NCBI GenBank assembly: GCA_025964535.1
Contig: JAOPYX010000314.1
Coordinates: 1-36,784, forward strand
Direction: 5' to 3'
From: Actinomycetes bacterium
Lineage (GTDB): Bacteria > Actinomycetota > Thermoleophilia > Gaiellales > Gaiellaceae
DNA: 36,784 nucleotides
Part shown: positions 27,869 through 36,784 of the stretch, piece after piece
Layout of the letters: every line of letters starts with the position of its first letter
Position numbering within the stretch: the first letter of the stretch is position 1
Translations under genes and position numbers: made by a program
Notes under the pieces: generated by a model
What the model was told of the DNA's origin: nothing
Seen by the model: the letters and a program-made list of their open reading frames with translations, nothing else
Database searches by the model: none

Positions 27869-28465
27869 TCAGCGCCGGTTGACCGTGGCCTGCGCACGCT
27901 CGACGCCCTCGGCCTCGAGCTTCTCGACCGCCTGCGCCGCGTTCCACACGAGCGAGTCGGCATCGTCGTGCGGCTCGAAGTCGGCGAGCACGTAGTCGGC
28001 CAGCGGGCGGGGATCGCCGCGCCCCGGGCGGCCGACGCCGACGCGGAGCCGGAGGAAGTCCTGTGTCTTCAGGTGCGCCGCGATCGAGCGCAGCCCGTTG
28101 TGGCCGCCGAGCCCACCGCCGAGGCGCAGCTGCAGCCGCCCGCGGTCGAGGTCGCCTTCGTCATGGATGACGAGCACCGCGTCGGGGTCGAGCTTGAAGA
28201 AGCGCGCGGCGGCGCCGACGGAGGTGCCGGACTCGTTCATGAACGTCTCCGGCTTCAGCAGCGCGAGCTTGTGCCCGTCGATCCGGATCTCCGCCAGCTG
28301 GCCCGAGAACTTCGAGCGCCACGAGCCGTCGTGCCGTCGCGCGAGCTCGTCGACGACCATGAATCCGACGTTGTGGCGGTTCCCGGCGTATTCACGGCCC
28401 GGGTTGCCGAGGCCCACGACGAGGAGATCGAGCGAGGAGCCCTGCCGCCGCGGCCAGAGCCGCAT
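27869..28465 (-). CDS. pth: Peptidyl-tRNA hydrolase
   Basis: LVVGLGNPGREYAGNRHNVGFMVVDELA; KPETFMNESGTSV; GGGLGGHNGLRSI. Confidence 0.96.
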   Translation of the reverse strand: MRLWPRRQGSSLDLLVVGLGNPGREYAGNRHNVGFMVVDELARRHDGSWRSKFSGQLAEIRIDGHKLALLKPETFMNESGTSVGAAARFFKLDPDAVLVIHDEGDLDRGRLQLRLGGGLGGHNGLRSIAAHLKTQDFLRLRVGVGRPGRGDPRPLADYVLADFEPHDDADSLVWNAAQAVEKLEAEGVERAQATVNRR

Positions 28466-28468
28466 GGC

Positions 28469-29158
28469 TTACGCCTCGCCGGATTCGCCGGAGGCGTCTG
28501 CCTCCGACTCGGTGGACGCAGCAGCCTCGCCGCCCTCGCCCTCGAGCGCCTCGCCGGCCTCGCCCTCGGCCGCTTCGGGCTCCTCCTCGCGCGTCGGCGC
28601 GGTGACCGTCGCGGCGACCGTCTCGAGGTCGTCGAGCAGCGTCACGCCGTCGGGGAGGGTGATGTCGGCAAGACGAAGCGTGTCGCCCAGTGCCATGTGC
28701 GACACGTCGAGATCGATGTGCTCCGGAACCTCGAGCGGAAGCGCCTCGACGTTGAGCTCGCGCAGCGGCTGCGAGAGCACGCCGCCCTCGCGCACGCCCG
28801 GCGCGTCGTCGCCACCGACGAGGTGCACGGCGACCGAAGCATGGATCGGACGGTCGAGCCGCACCTCCTGCAGGTCGACGTGCGTGACACCGCCCCGCAC
28901 CTTGTCGAGCTGGTAGTCCTTGAGGATCGAGGCGTGCGAGGCGCCCGTTCCGTCGATCTCGACGTCGAGGATGGAGTGCAGGCCTGCGTTGCCGGTGAGC
29001 GCGCGGCGAAGCTCGCGCGCCTCGACGGCGATCGCGATCGGCTCGGTGCGTCCGTAGAGCACGCCGGGAACGATGCCCTGCTTGCGCAGGCGCCGCGTTT
29101 CGCGCGAGCCGAGCTGCTCGCGCTTGGTGACCGTCAGCTTTGTGCGTTCTCCAGCCAT
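28469..29158 (-). CDS. rplY: 50S ribosomal protein L25/CTC family, acidic C-terminal tail
   Basis: REQLGSRETRRLRKQGIVPGVLYGR; SILKDYQLDKVRGGVTHVDLQEV; adjacent to pth. Confidence 0.94.
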   Translation of the reverse strand: MAGERTKLTVTKREQLGSRETRRLRKQGIVPGVLYGRTEPIAIAVEARELRRALTGNAGLHSILDVEIDGTGASHASILKDYQLDKVRGGVTHVDLQEVRLDRPIHASVAVHLVGGDDAPGVREGGVLSQPLRELNVEALPLEVPEHIDLDVSHMALGDTLRLADITLPDGVTLLDDLETVAATVTAPTREEEPEAAEGEAGEALEGEGGEAAASTESEADASGESGEA

Positions 29159-29209
29159 TCCGGCGGCCGAGTGTAGCGGAGAACGGCCTCGAGCCTGCAG
29201 TATCACGGT

Positions 29210-30259
29210 GTGTTCGAGGAGCTCCTCCAGGGGTGGGACGGCGAGGAGGCCGTGATCCGGTACGACGCGGAGAGCGGCGCGTGGATGTTCGTCTGCATCC
29301 ATTCGACCGCGCTCGGCCCCGCCGGAGGCGGCACGCGACTGCGTGTCTACGCGACGCCGGCGGACGGCCTCGCCGACGCGATGCGCCTGTCGGGCGCGAT
29401 GACGCGGAAGATGGCGGTCGCGGGCATGCCACGCGGCGGCGGCAAGGCGGTGCTCGCCGTGCCCGAGCTGCCCGAAGGCGATGCCCGCCGGCGCCTGCTC
29501 CTGCGCTACGGACGCCTGGTCTCCTCGCTCGGAGGGACGTACCAGACCGCGGGCGACATGAACATCACGCCCGCCGACCTCGACGTCGTCTCGGAGACCT
29601 GCGAGTGGGTGTTCGGCTCGACCGGCCACGGCGGCAACAGCGGACGCGGGACGGCGCGCGGGGTGCTGCACGGCATCCACGCGAGCGTCGAGCACATCTT
29701 CGGCTCCCCCGACCTCGACGGTCGCAGCGTGCTCGTGCAAGGCGTCGGCGCGGTGGGACACGATCTCGCGCGCGATCTCGCCGAGGCGGGCGCCGGCGTG
29801 CTCGTCGCCGACGTCGACGAGAAGCAGGCCCGTCAGGTTGCCGCGGAGGTAGGCGGCGAGGTCGTCCCGGCGCGCGAGGCGTTGACGACGGAATGCGACG
29901 TCTACGCGCCTTGCGCGGTCGGCGGCACGCTGAGCGCGGAGACGATCCCGACGCTCGGCTGCCGCATCGTCGCCGGCTCGGCGAACAACCAGCTCGTCGA
30001 GCCGGAGGACGCAGCGCGCCTGCACGGACGCGCGATCCTCTATGCGCCCGATTACGTGATCAACGCAGGCGGCGTGCTGCAGCTGCTGGGCCTCGAGGCG
30101 CTCGGCTGGGACGAGGACGAGCTCGAGCGGAATCTCGCCGGGATCGGCGACACCTTGCGCCGGCTCTATCGCGACGCGGACGCGGGCGGCATCACGCCTG
30201 CCGAAGCTGCCGAGCGCCTCGCCGCCGAGCGCGTCGCCGCCGCCGAACTCCCCTCGTAA
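29210..30259 (+). CDS. Glu/Leu/Phe/Val dehydrogenase (leucine dehydrogenase-like)
   Basis: ALGPAGGGTRLRVY, GMPRGGGKAVL, VLVQGVGAVGHDLARDLAEAGAGVLVADVD, GSANNQL, APDYVINAGGV. Confidence 0.93.
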   Translation: MFEELLQGWDGEEAVIRYDAESGAWMFVCIHSTALGPAGGGTRLRVYATPADGLADAMRLSGAMTRKMAVAGMPRGGGKAVLAVPELPEGDARRRLLLRYGRLVSSLGGTYQTAGDMNITPADLDVVSETCEWVFGSTGHGGNSGRGTARGVLHGIHASVEHIFGSPDLDGRSVLVQGVGAVGHDLARDLAEAGAGVLVADVDEKQARQVAAEVGGEVVPAREALTTECDVYAPCAVGGTLSAETIPTLGCRIVAGSANNQLVEPEDAARLHGRAILYAPDYVINAGGVLQLLGLEALGWDEDELERNLAGIGDTLRRLYRDADAGGITPAEAAERLAAERVAAAELPS

Positions 30260-30306
30260 CAGACTGTTACAAGGCGTTCGGGCCGTGCGATCGCGCGCCT
30301 TCCGAG

Positions 30307-30334
30307 CCTTGTAACAGTTTGTTGCAAGGGTTTT
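30307..30334 (+). terminator. Rho-independent-type terminator after the dehydrogenase gene
   Basis: ccttgtaaca (30307-30316), 3-nt loop, tgttgcaagg (30320-30329) giving a 10-bp stem with one G-T pair, then gtttt. Confidence 0.7.
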
Positions 30335-31260
30335 CAGGGGCGCAGGGCGTCGCGCAGGAGCGCGAGGAAGCGCTCCCGCGAGGCGGCGAAGACGAGGTCG
30401 GCGTTTGCGTCGCCGAACCGCGAGTCGTGGTCGATGACGGTCTGCCCGCGCGTCAGCTCGCCTTGCCGTTCGACCGCGACGTGCACGCGGCGCACGTCGG
30501 TGGCGACGGCGGGATCGAGCGCAACCGCCATCGCGATCGGGTCCGGCAGGTCGAAGCCCGCGAGACGGGTGTGCTGCAAGGCGAACTCGACGAGCGTGCG
30601 CTGGATGTCGACGCTGAACGCGCCGAGCGGGCCGAGCGCGCGTAGCTCAGCCGCGTCGTCGGGTGCGAACACTGCGTACTTGCGTGAGATGTCCCAGCCG
30701 ACCATCGTGATCGGCGCACCTGAGGAGAAGACGAGCGCCGCCGAGTCGACGTCGGCCCAGATGTTGAACTCCGCGACTGCCGAGACGTTTCCGACCGCGT
30801 CGGACGTGCCGCCCATCATCACGAGCGAACGCAGCTTCGGCGCGATGTCCGGCGCGAGCTCGAACGCGCGCGCGACGTTCGTGAGCGGGCCGAGCGTGAC
30901 GAGCGTCAGCTCCCCCGGTCGCGCACGAATCGCGTCGACGAGCACCTCGGCGGCGTCCCCCGGGGCGGGGTCGCGCCCGCGCAGCTCGAGCCCCACGTCG
31001 CCCATGCCGTCGACGCCGTGCACGTGCTGCCCCAGCTCCTGCGGGCCGCTGCGTGGCAGTGCCGCTCCGGCGTAGACCGGCACGTCGGAGCCCGCGAGGT
31101 CGCGCGTGTAGAGCGCGTTCTGCACGGCGAGGTCGAGCGGCACGTTGCCCGCAACGACCGTGATCGCCTCGACCGTGACATCAGGATGCCGAAGCGCCAT
31201 CAGCAGCGCGACGGCATCGTCGGACGCAGTGTCCGTGTCGATCAGGAAGGAGCGGGTCAC
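30334..31260 (-). CDS. Nucleoside hydrolase (IunH-like)
   Basis: RSFLIDTDTASDDAVALLMAL; TLVTLGPLTNVARAF; LVMMGGTSDAVGNVSAVAEFNIWADVDSA; GTG31260. Confidence 0.93.
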   Translation of the reverse strand: MTRSFLIDTDTASDDAVALLMALRHPDVTVEAITVVAGNVPLDLAVQNALYTRDLAGSDVPVYAGAALPRSGPQELGQHVHGVDGMGDVGLELRGRDPAPGDAAEVLVDAIRARPGELTLVTLGPLTNVARAFELAPDIAPKLRSLVMMGGTSDAVGNVSAVAEFNIWADVDSAALVFSSGAPITMVGWDISRKYAVFAPDDAAELRALGPLGAFSVDIQRTLVEFALQHTRLAGFDLPDPIAMAVALDPAVATDVRRVHVAVERQGELTRGQTVIDHDSRFGDANADLVFAASRERFLALLRDALRP

Positions 31261-31703
31261 GAGACGAAGACAGGATCCCCGACGCGAATGTCGCCGTCGC
31301 TCAGGATGTCTGCTCTGAGCCCTCCGCGGTGGGCGAGATCGGCTACACCGACACCGGTGAGCTGCTCGAGGTGCGTGCACGGCTCAGCAAGACGGTCGCC
31401 GTAGCACTCCACAGGGCCGACGAAGAAATGCTTCCCGACCAGCTCGTTCAGGCGGATGCCACGTGTGACGACGTTACGGCGCGCCGAGGCGCCCGAGAGG
31501 CCCACCGCTTCGAGCACCTCGGCTTCGATCAACGTCAGGGCAACGCCGGTCTGCACCGGAAAGTCCGACCACGTTCCGCGCTTGGTGGCATAGCGATCGC
31601 CGTCCAAGCCCTTCCCCGCGACCGCACGGGCGAGCTCTACTGCCACGGGCAGGACGACCGGCTCGGAGCCGACGAGCAACTCGACGACGCGTCCGCTATC
31701 CAC
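31257..31703 (-). CDS. MOSC domain protein
   Basis: ARAVAGKGLDGDRYATKRGTWSD; LIEAEVLEAV; RRNVVTRGIRLNELVGKHFFVG; start GTG31703 inferred. Confidence 0.88.
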   Translation of the reverse strand: MDSGRVVELLVGSEPVVLPVAVELARAVAGKGLDGDRYATKRGTWSDFPVQTGVALTLIEAEVLEAVGLSGASARRNVVTRGIRLNELVGKHFFVGPVECYGDRLAEPCTHLEQLTGVGVADLAHRGGLRADILSDGDIRVGDPVFVS

Positions 31704-32280
31704 TCCTGCGACCCGCGAACTTCCATGCTGCGGGGAGTAGCGCTGCTGCGAGATAGAGCTTGAACGTGTCGCCTGGGACGAACGGGTAGAGACCGTACTC
31801 AAGGGTCTTCTCGAGGCTCGTGTTCAACACGACGGCAAGCCACGGAAGTCCGAACAGATAGATGAGGACGTTACCGGTCAACATCGCGCCGACCGCCGAC
31901 GAGAAACGCCGGTCCCAGCGTCGCTCGGCGAGCCATCCTGTGAGCGCCGACGCGAACGGATAGCTGATCAGGTAGCCGCCGCTCGCTCCGGTGATCACGG
32001 CCCAGCCCTCCGCTCCGTGGGCATATACGGGTGCGCCGGCGATGCCCAGCAGGACGTAGAGCATTGCGCTCGCGCCGCCTCGCACCGTTCCGAGCGAGGC
32101 GCCGACGAGCAGCACCGCGAAGGTCTGGCCCGTGATCGGAACCGGCGTGAACGGCAGCGGAATGGACAACTGCGCCGCGCCTGCGATCAACCCAGCGCCG
32201 GCGGCGACCAGGCCGACGTCTGTGACGATGCTCGATTGGGGAAACGTGGCGAGACGGAGCGTTGCTGCATCGGATCTCAT
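31696..32280 (-). CDS. bioY: Biotin transporter BioY
   Basis: SIPLPFTPVPITGQTFAVLLVGASLG; GIAGAPVYAHGAEGWAVITGASGGYLISYPFASALTGWLAER. Confidence 0.94.
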   Translation of the reverse strand: MRSDAATLRLATFPQSSIVTDVGLVAAGAGLIAGAAQLSIPLPFTPVPITGQTFAVLLVGASLGTVRGGASAMLYVLLGIAGAPVYAHGAEGWAVITGASGGYLISYPFASALTGWLAERRWDRRFSSAVGAMLTGNVLIYLFGLPWLAVVLNTSLEKTLEYGLYPFVPGDTFKLYLAAALLPAAWKFAGRRSG

Positions 32281-32363
32281 CGGGCCTACTTTCGCGTCGG
32301 TTTCGGCGCCGCATGCGCCAGTTCGCCGCGAAGGCTATGCACCCCGACCGTTCGGTTGAGTCG

Positions 32364-33245
32364 TTAAGCGTCGTTTGCGCGTCGCGCGAGCTCGATTGCG
32401 CCGAGGACTCCGGCGCGATCGCCGAGCCCGGGCGCGACGATGAACTCGTCGATGCCGTCGCCCAGCTCGGGCGCGTCGATGTAGCCGGCAAGCAATCTCC
32501 GCACCTCTCCGCGCACGAGCGGCAGGAGCGCCGACTGCTGCATCACGCCGCCACCGAGGACGATGCGCTGCGGCGAGAGCGTGCAGATCACGTTCACGAG
32601 GCCGAGCGCGACGTACTCCGCTTCGAGCTGCCAGACGGCGGCGTCGTCCGTGAGGGTCTCGCCCGGCGCACCCCAGCGCTGTCGCACAGCCTCGCCCGAC
32701 GCGAGCCCCTCGAAGCAGTCCCCGTGGTACGGGCACACACCGTCGAAGGGGTCGCGCTGCCGGTCGTGCGGGATGCGCATGTGGCCGAGCTCCGGGTGCA
32801 ACAACCCGTGCATCAACCGGCCGTTTGCCATGCCGCCACCCCCGATGCCCGTGCCGATCGTGACGTAACAGAAGGTCACGAGCCCGACCGCCGCGCCCCA
32901 ACGTTGCTCGCCGAGAGCCGCGGCGTTCACGTCGGTGTCGAACGCGACCGGGACGTCGAGAGCGAGGCCGAGCGCCGCGACGACGTCGGTGCCGGCCCAG
33001 CCGGCCTTGGGCGTCGTCGTGATGCGGCCCCAGGTCGGCGACGAACGCCGCACGTCGATCGGACCGAAGGAGCCGACCCCGACAGCGGCGACGGTGCCGT
33101 TCCGTGCGAAGAAGTCTGCCGCGCGGGCGATCGTCTCCCGCGGAGTCGTGGTCGGGAACGTGACCGTGTCGTGCAGGTCGGCCGGCCCCTCGCCGATCGC
33201 ACAGACCCATTTCGTTCCGCCCGCCTCGATGCCGCCGTACGTCAT
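32364..33245 (-). CDS. ROK-family sugar kinase, fructokinase-like
   Basis: [52 protein letters not shown] zinc motif; ERAPQ-like IVLGGGVM. Confidence 0.92.
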   Translation of the reverse strand: MTYGGIEAGGTKWVCAIGEGPADLHDTVTFPTTTPRETIARAADFFARNGTVAAVGVGSFGPIDVRRSSPTWGRITTTPKAGWAGTDVVAALGLALDVPVAFDTDVNAAALGEQRWGAAVGLVTFCYVTIGTGIGGGGMANGRLMHGLLHPELGHMRIPHDRQRDPFDGVCPYHGDCFEGLASGEAVRQRWGAPGETLTDDAAVWQLEAEYVALGLVNVICTLSPQRIVLGGGVMQQSALLPLVRGEVRRLLAGYIDAPELGDGIDEFIVAPGLGDRAGVLGAIELARRANDA

Positions 33246-34267
33246 CCGGCGACCGGCGACGAGGCGCCGCTCGACTCGCGGACGATGAAGTCCGCGGGCA
33301 GCACCACGATCCTTCTGCGTTCGGCGACGCGGCCGGCGAGCCGGTCGAGCAGCAGCTGTGTCGCGATCGTCCCGAACGTCTCGGCCGGCTGCGCCATCAC
33401 CGTGAGGAACGGATGAAAGCGCGATGCGTGCTCGATGTCGTCGAAACAGACCAGCGCGAGATCGCGGGGGATCGCGATCCCCCGCTCGCGCGCGGCCTCG
33501 GCGACGCCCACCATGGCGATGTTGTTGACCGAGAAGATCGCCGTCGGCGGCTCCGGCAGGTCGAGCAGGTGGAAGGTCGCGTCGTGCGCCCCGCTCGGGT
33601 CAAGCGCGCTCGTCTCCTCGACGAGCTCCGGCTGAAACGGGATGCCGGCGGCCTCGAGCGCCTCGCGGTAGCCGAGGAAGCGATCGCGCGCGGTCGAAAC
33701 CTCATCCGTCTCGGTGACCATTGCGATACGCGTATGCCCGAGCTCGATCAGGTGGTCGGTCAGCCGCCGGGCGCCGGCCACGCTGTCCCCCTGGACGAGA
33801 TCTCCCTCGTAGCCGGCGATCGAACGGTCGATCAGCACGAACGGCACGTTGTTGCGGGTGAGCATCCGCAGGTGCGGGCGGGAGCGGTCGCTCACCGGCG
33901 CGATGAGCAGCCCTTCGACCTGGAAGGCAAGCATGTCCTCGAGGTAGCCGCGCTCGCGTTCGAGGTCGGCCTGCGTATTGCAGAGGATCACGTGGTAGCC
34001 CGCCCGCCAGGCGACCTCCTCCGCGCCCCGCACGACAAGCGTGAAGAACGGGTTGGCGACGTCGGGGACGATTACGCCGAGCGCGCCGGTCTTGCGGCGG
34101 CTCAGCCCGCTGGCGAGCCGGTTCGGCACGTAGCCGAGCTCGGCGATCGCCGCCTCGACGCGCCGGCGCGTGCCGTCGTTGACGCGCGGGCTGTCGTTGA
34201 TCACCCGCGAGACGGTCATCGGCGAAACGCCCGCCTTCCCGGCGACATCCCTGATCGTCACTCGCAC
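33242..34267 (-). CDS. LacI-family transcriptional regulator
   Basis: [53 protein letters not shown]34267. Confidence 0.96.
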   Translation of the reverse strand: MRVTIRDVAGKAGVSPMTVSRVINDSPRVNDGTRRRVEAAIAELGYVPNRLASGLSRRKTGALGVIVPDVANPFFTLVVRGAEEVAWRAGYHVILCNTQADLERERGYLEDMLAFQVEGLLIAPVSDRSRPHLRMLTRNNVPFVLIDRSIAGYEGDLVQGDSVAGARRLTDHLIELGHTRIAMVTETDEVSTARDRFLGYREALEAAGIPFQPELVEETSALDPSGAHDATFHLLDLPEPPTAIFSVNNIAMVGVAEAARERGIAIPRDLALVCFDDIEHASRFHPFLTVMAQPAETFGTIATQLLLDRLAGRVAERRRIVVLPADFIVRESSGASSPVAG

Positions 34268-34299
34268 GTCCGTTGGTTACCTCTCGCTCGCAATGGTCC

Positions 34300-34313
34300 T
34301 GGTACCGATACCA
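34300..34313. promoter_or_regulatory. Candidate LacI-family operator 1: TGGTACCGATACCA
   Basis: TGGTA-N4-TACCA dyad next to a divergent lacI-type gene. Confidence 0.65.
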
Positions 34314-34324
34314 CCGAGATAGGC

Positions 34325-34330
34325 ATCATA
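34325..34330 (-). promoter_or_regulatory. Candidate -10 (TATGAT) for the LacI regulator gene
   Basis: Reverse complement of atcata, 12 nt upstream of operator 1. Confidence 0.4.
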
Positions 34331-34358
34331 GGCGTCGCCCTGGCTGCCAGCAAGCTGC

Positions 34359-34387
34359 TTGACACGCCAAATCGACTGTGGTACATG
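34359..34387 (+). promoter_or_regulatory. Candidate promoter TTGACA-N17-TACATG for the sugar ABC operon
   Basis: Perfect -35 at 34359-34364; weak -10 at 34382-34387; operator 2 follows. Confidence 0.45.
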
Positions 34388-34401
34388 TAGCAACTGCCTG
34401 C

Positions 34402-34414
34402 GTTACCGATACCA
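34402..34414. promoter_or_regulatory. Candidate LacI-family operator 2: GTTACCGATACCA
   Basis: Shares TACCGATACCA with operator 1; centres 101 bp apart. Confidence 0.65.
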
Positions 34415-34462
34415 TGAACGCAGCACTGCGGCGTGCTGCGCTTCCCGACGAAGGGAGTCAGC

Positions 34463-35497
34463 ATGCGTATTTCCCGTTGGCTAGGGAGCCTCACCGGCAT
34501 CGTCGCCGTCAGCCTCGCGTTTCTCGTCGGGGGGAGCAGCGCCCACCCCGGCTCGGTCGCCGGCCCCGCCGCGACGATCAAGGTCGGCCTGATCACGAAG
34601 ACCGACACGAACCCGTTCTTCGTGAAGATGAAGCAGGGCGCGAGCAAGCAGGCGAAGGCGCTCGGCGTCACGTTGCTCACCGCCGCCGGCAAGATCGACG
34701 GCGACGCCGCGACGCAGATCACCGCGATCGAGAACATGGTCAGCGCCGGCGTGAAGGGCATCCTGATCACACCGAGCAACGACTCCGTCGTGCCTGCGAT
34801 CAAGAAGGCCCGCGCAAAGGGCGTGCTCGTGATCGCGCTCGACACGCCGCCCAACCCGGCGACGGCGGTTGACGCGCTGTTCGCGACGAACAACTTCACC
34901 GCGGGCGTGCTGGTCGGCAAGTATGCGAAGACGCTGTTCGCCGGCAAGACGCCGAAGATCGCGATGCTCGACCTCTTCCCCGGCCCGTCGGTCGGCTATC
35001 TCCGCCACAACGGCTTCCTCAGCGGGTTCGGCGTCTCGGGTATCAGCCCGAAGGACGCCCAGAAGTACGACACCTCGCCGCAGGTCGTCTGCAGCGCCGA
35101 CACGTCCGGCGACCAGGCGAAGGGCCAGACGGCGATGGAGACGTGCCTCCAGAAGGACCCGTCGATCAACCTCGTCTACACGATCAACGAGCCGGCAGCG
35201 GCCGGCGCCTACACGGCCCTGAAGAACGCCGGCAAGTCCGGCGACGTCACCGTCGTCTCGATCGACGGCGGCTGCGCCGGCGTCCGCAACGTCAAGGCCG
35301 GCGTCATCGCCGCGACCTCGCAGCAGTACCCGCTCAAGATGGCCTCGCTCGGCGTCTCGGCGGTCGTCAAATACGCGAAGACCGGCAAGAAGGCCTCCGG
35401 TTACACGGACACCGGCGTGAACCTGATCACGAGCAAGCCGGTCGCCGGTGTTCCGTCGAAGAGCGTCGCCTTCGGCCTCGCCAACTGCTGGGGCTAG
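34463..35497 (+). CDS. Sugar ABC transporter substrate-binding protein (CUT2/FrcB-like)
   Basis: Signal peptide; IKVGLITKTDTNPFFVKMKQGASKQAKALGVTLLTAAGKIDGDAATQITAIENMVSAGVKGILITPSND. Confidence 0.93.
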   Translation: MRISRWLGSLTGIVAVSLAFLVGGSSAHPGSVAGPAATIKVGLITKTDTNPFFVKMKQGASKQAKALGVTLLTAAGKIDGDAATQITAIENMVSAGVKGILITPSNDSVVPAIKKARAKGVLVIALDTPPNPATAVDALFATNNFTAGVLVGKYAKTLFAGKTPKIAMLDLFPGPSVGYLRHNGFLSGFGVSGISPKDAQKYDTSPQVVCSADTSGDQAKGQTAMETCLQKDPSINLVYTINEPAAAGAYTALKNAGKSGDVTVVSIDGGCAGVRNVKAGVIAATSQQYPLKMASLGVSAVVKYAKTGKKASGYTDTGVNLITSKPVAGVPSKSVAFGLANCWG

Positions 35498-35513
35498 GCC
35501 CTACCTTCTCTCC

Positions 35514-35547
35514 CGCTGCCGGGGCGGCCGTAGCCGCCCCGGCAGCG
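35514..35547 (+). terminator. 15-bp perfect stem with CGTA loop between binding-protein and permease genes
   Basis: cgctgccggggcggc-cgta-gccgccccggcagcg; no T-run follows. Confidence 0.7.
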
Positions 35548-35576
35548 CCTTCTCGGCATCGCCCTTCTAGGATCTC

Positions 35577-36593
35577 GTGACGGCCACGGACACCACCCCT
35601 CCCCCGCCCAGCCCGGCCGCCTGGTCGCAGGCGCGGCGCGTCGTACGGTCGGTCGCCGGCTTCTCGACCGCCGGGCCGCTCGCCGCGCTCGGCCTGGCCA
35701 TGCTGTTCTTCTCGCTCAAGTCGGGCCAGTTCCTCCAGGGGCCGAATCTCTCGCTCGTGCTGCAGCAGGTGATCGAGGTCGGCGTGCTCGCGATCGGCCA
35801 GACGCTGATCATCCTGACCGCGGGCATCGACCTCTCGTGCGGGGCGATCATGGCGTTCGGGATGATCGTGATGACCAAGCTCGCGGTCGTCAGCGGCATC
35901 CCCGCGATCCCGGCGATCCTGATCGGCATCCTCGCGTGTGCGGGCTTCGGGCTCCTGAACGGCGCGCTCGTGACGAAGATTCGCCTGCCCGCGTTCATCG
36001 TCACGCTCGGCACCCTGAACATCGCGATGGCGCTCGTGCACATCTACTCGAACGAGCAGACGATCGCGAACCCGCCGAGTGCGATGCTCTTCTTCGGGCG
36101 GACGTTCTCCGTCGGCGGCACCGACATCACCTACGGCGTCGTGCTCATGCTCGTCCTCTTCGGCCTCGCGTGGTTCGTGCTCACGCAGACCGCCTGGGGC
36201 AGCCGCGTCTACGCGGTCGGCAACAACCCGGAGGCCACGCGCCTCTCGGGCATCCGCACCGACCGGCTCGTGATCAGCGTCTACGTCGTCGCGGGCGCGA
36301 TCTACGGGATCGCGGCGCTGCTGCTCGTCGCGCGCACGCAGGTCGGCGATCCGAACGCGGGCCAGACGGACAACCTCGACAGCATCACCGCCGTGGTCCT
36401 CGGCGGAACGAGCCTCTTCGGCGGCCGCGGCAACGTGATCGGCACGCTGATCGGAGCGTTGATCGTCGGGATCTTCCGCAACGGGCTCGTGCTGATCGGC
36501 GTCTCGTCGGTCTACCAGATCCTGATCACGGGCATGCTCGTCATCCTCGCGGTGTCGGTCGACCAGCTGACACACCGACGGTCGCGCGCATGA
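35577..36593 (+). CDS. Sugar ABC transporter permease (CUT2/FrcC-like)
   Basis: [68 protein letters not shown]. Confidence 0.95.
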   Translation: MTATDTTPPPPSPAAWSQARRVVRSVAGFSTAGPLAALGLAMLFFSLKSGQFLQGPNLSLVLQQVIEVGVLAIGQTLIILTAGIDLSCGAIMAFGMIVMTKLAVVSGIPAIPAILIGILACAGFGLLNGALVTKIRLPAFIVTLGTLNIAMALVHIYSNEQTIANPPSAMLFFGRTFSVGGTDITYGVVLMLVLFGLAWFVLTQTAWGSRVYAVGNNPEATRLSGIRTDRLVISVYVVAGAIYGIAALLLVARTQVGDPNAGQTDNLDSITAVVLGGTSLFGGRGNVIGTLIGALIVGIFRNGLVLIGVSSVYQILITGMLVILAVSVDQLTHRRSRA

Positions 36594-36784
36594 CAGAGCC
36601 GATTCTGCAGGCGAGCGGGATCGTCAAGCGCTTCGGCCACGTGACCGCGCTCTCGGGCGCCGACTTCGATCTCTACCCGGGCGAAGTGGTTGCCGTGATC
36701 GGCGACAACGGCGCCGGGAAGTCGTCGCTGTTCAAGGTGCTCTCCGGCGCGCTCCAGCCGGACGAGGGGGAATTCAGGCTCGAC
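36590..36784 (+). CDS. Sugar ABC transporter ATP-binding protein (3' truncated by window edge)
   Basis: [53 protein letters not shown] Walker A; ATGA overlap with permease. Confidence 0.93.
   Translation, partial: MTEPILQASGIVKRFGHVTALSGADFDLYPGEVVAVIGDNGAGKSSLFKVLSGALQPDEGEFRLD

Overview
High-GC window, apparently from an actinobacterial chromosome (possibly Thermoleophilia/Gaiellales; lineage is inference only). It is densely packed and looks mostly like core genome. I see no tRNA, rRNA, CRISPR array, phage or IS element. Left to right: cysM (5'-truncated) and a JAMM/Mec-like peptidase; two tandem cupredoxins; CNNM/HlyC-type CBS protein; MBL-fold hydrolase head-to-head with an Rv2578c/SplB-like radical SAM gene; NarL-type regulator with a degenerate HisKA_3 kinase; FAD oxidoreductase; VOC protein; 7Fe ferredoxin; pseudo-receiver divergent from DUF309; a tightly coupled minus-strand run (multi-GAF SpoIIE phosphatase, GDPD, L,D-transpeptidase, TlpA, CcmH, CcdA); PAP2; an HTH-receiver fusion; the housekeeping block DUF501-ftsB-pyk-eno-mazG-PPIase-mfd-pth-rplY; a Leu/Glu dehydrogenase; nucleoside hydrolase, MOSC, BioY, ROK kinase and LacI regulator divergent from a CUT2 sugar ABC transporter (truncated at the right edge). 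Main leads: (1) an operon coupling a single-cysteine L,D-transpeptidase to an extracytoplasmic thiol-redox relay; (2) paired LacI-type operators placed symmetrically in a divergent sugar-transport promoter region; (3) -10-like boxes 6-8 nt upstream of several start codons, suggesting leaderless transcripts; (4) unconventional signalling proteins (HTH-REC fusion, kinase lacking N and G boxes, pseudo-receiver); (5) extreme gene packing with shared start or stop codons; (6) mutually exclusive hairpins at one convergent gene end. I found no clear evidence of a wholly new defence or mobile system. All calls come from reading the sequence and ORF track; no database search was run.
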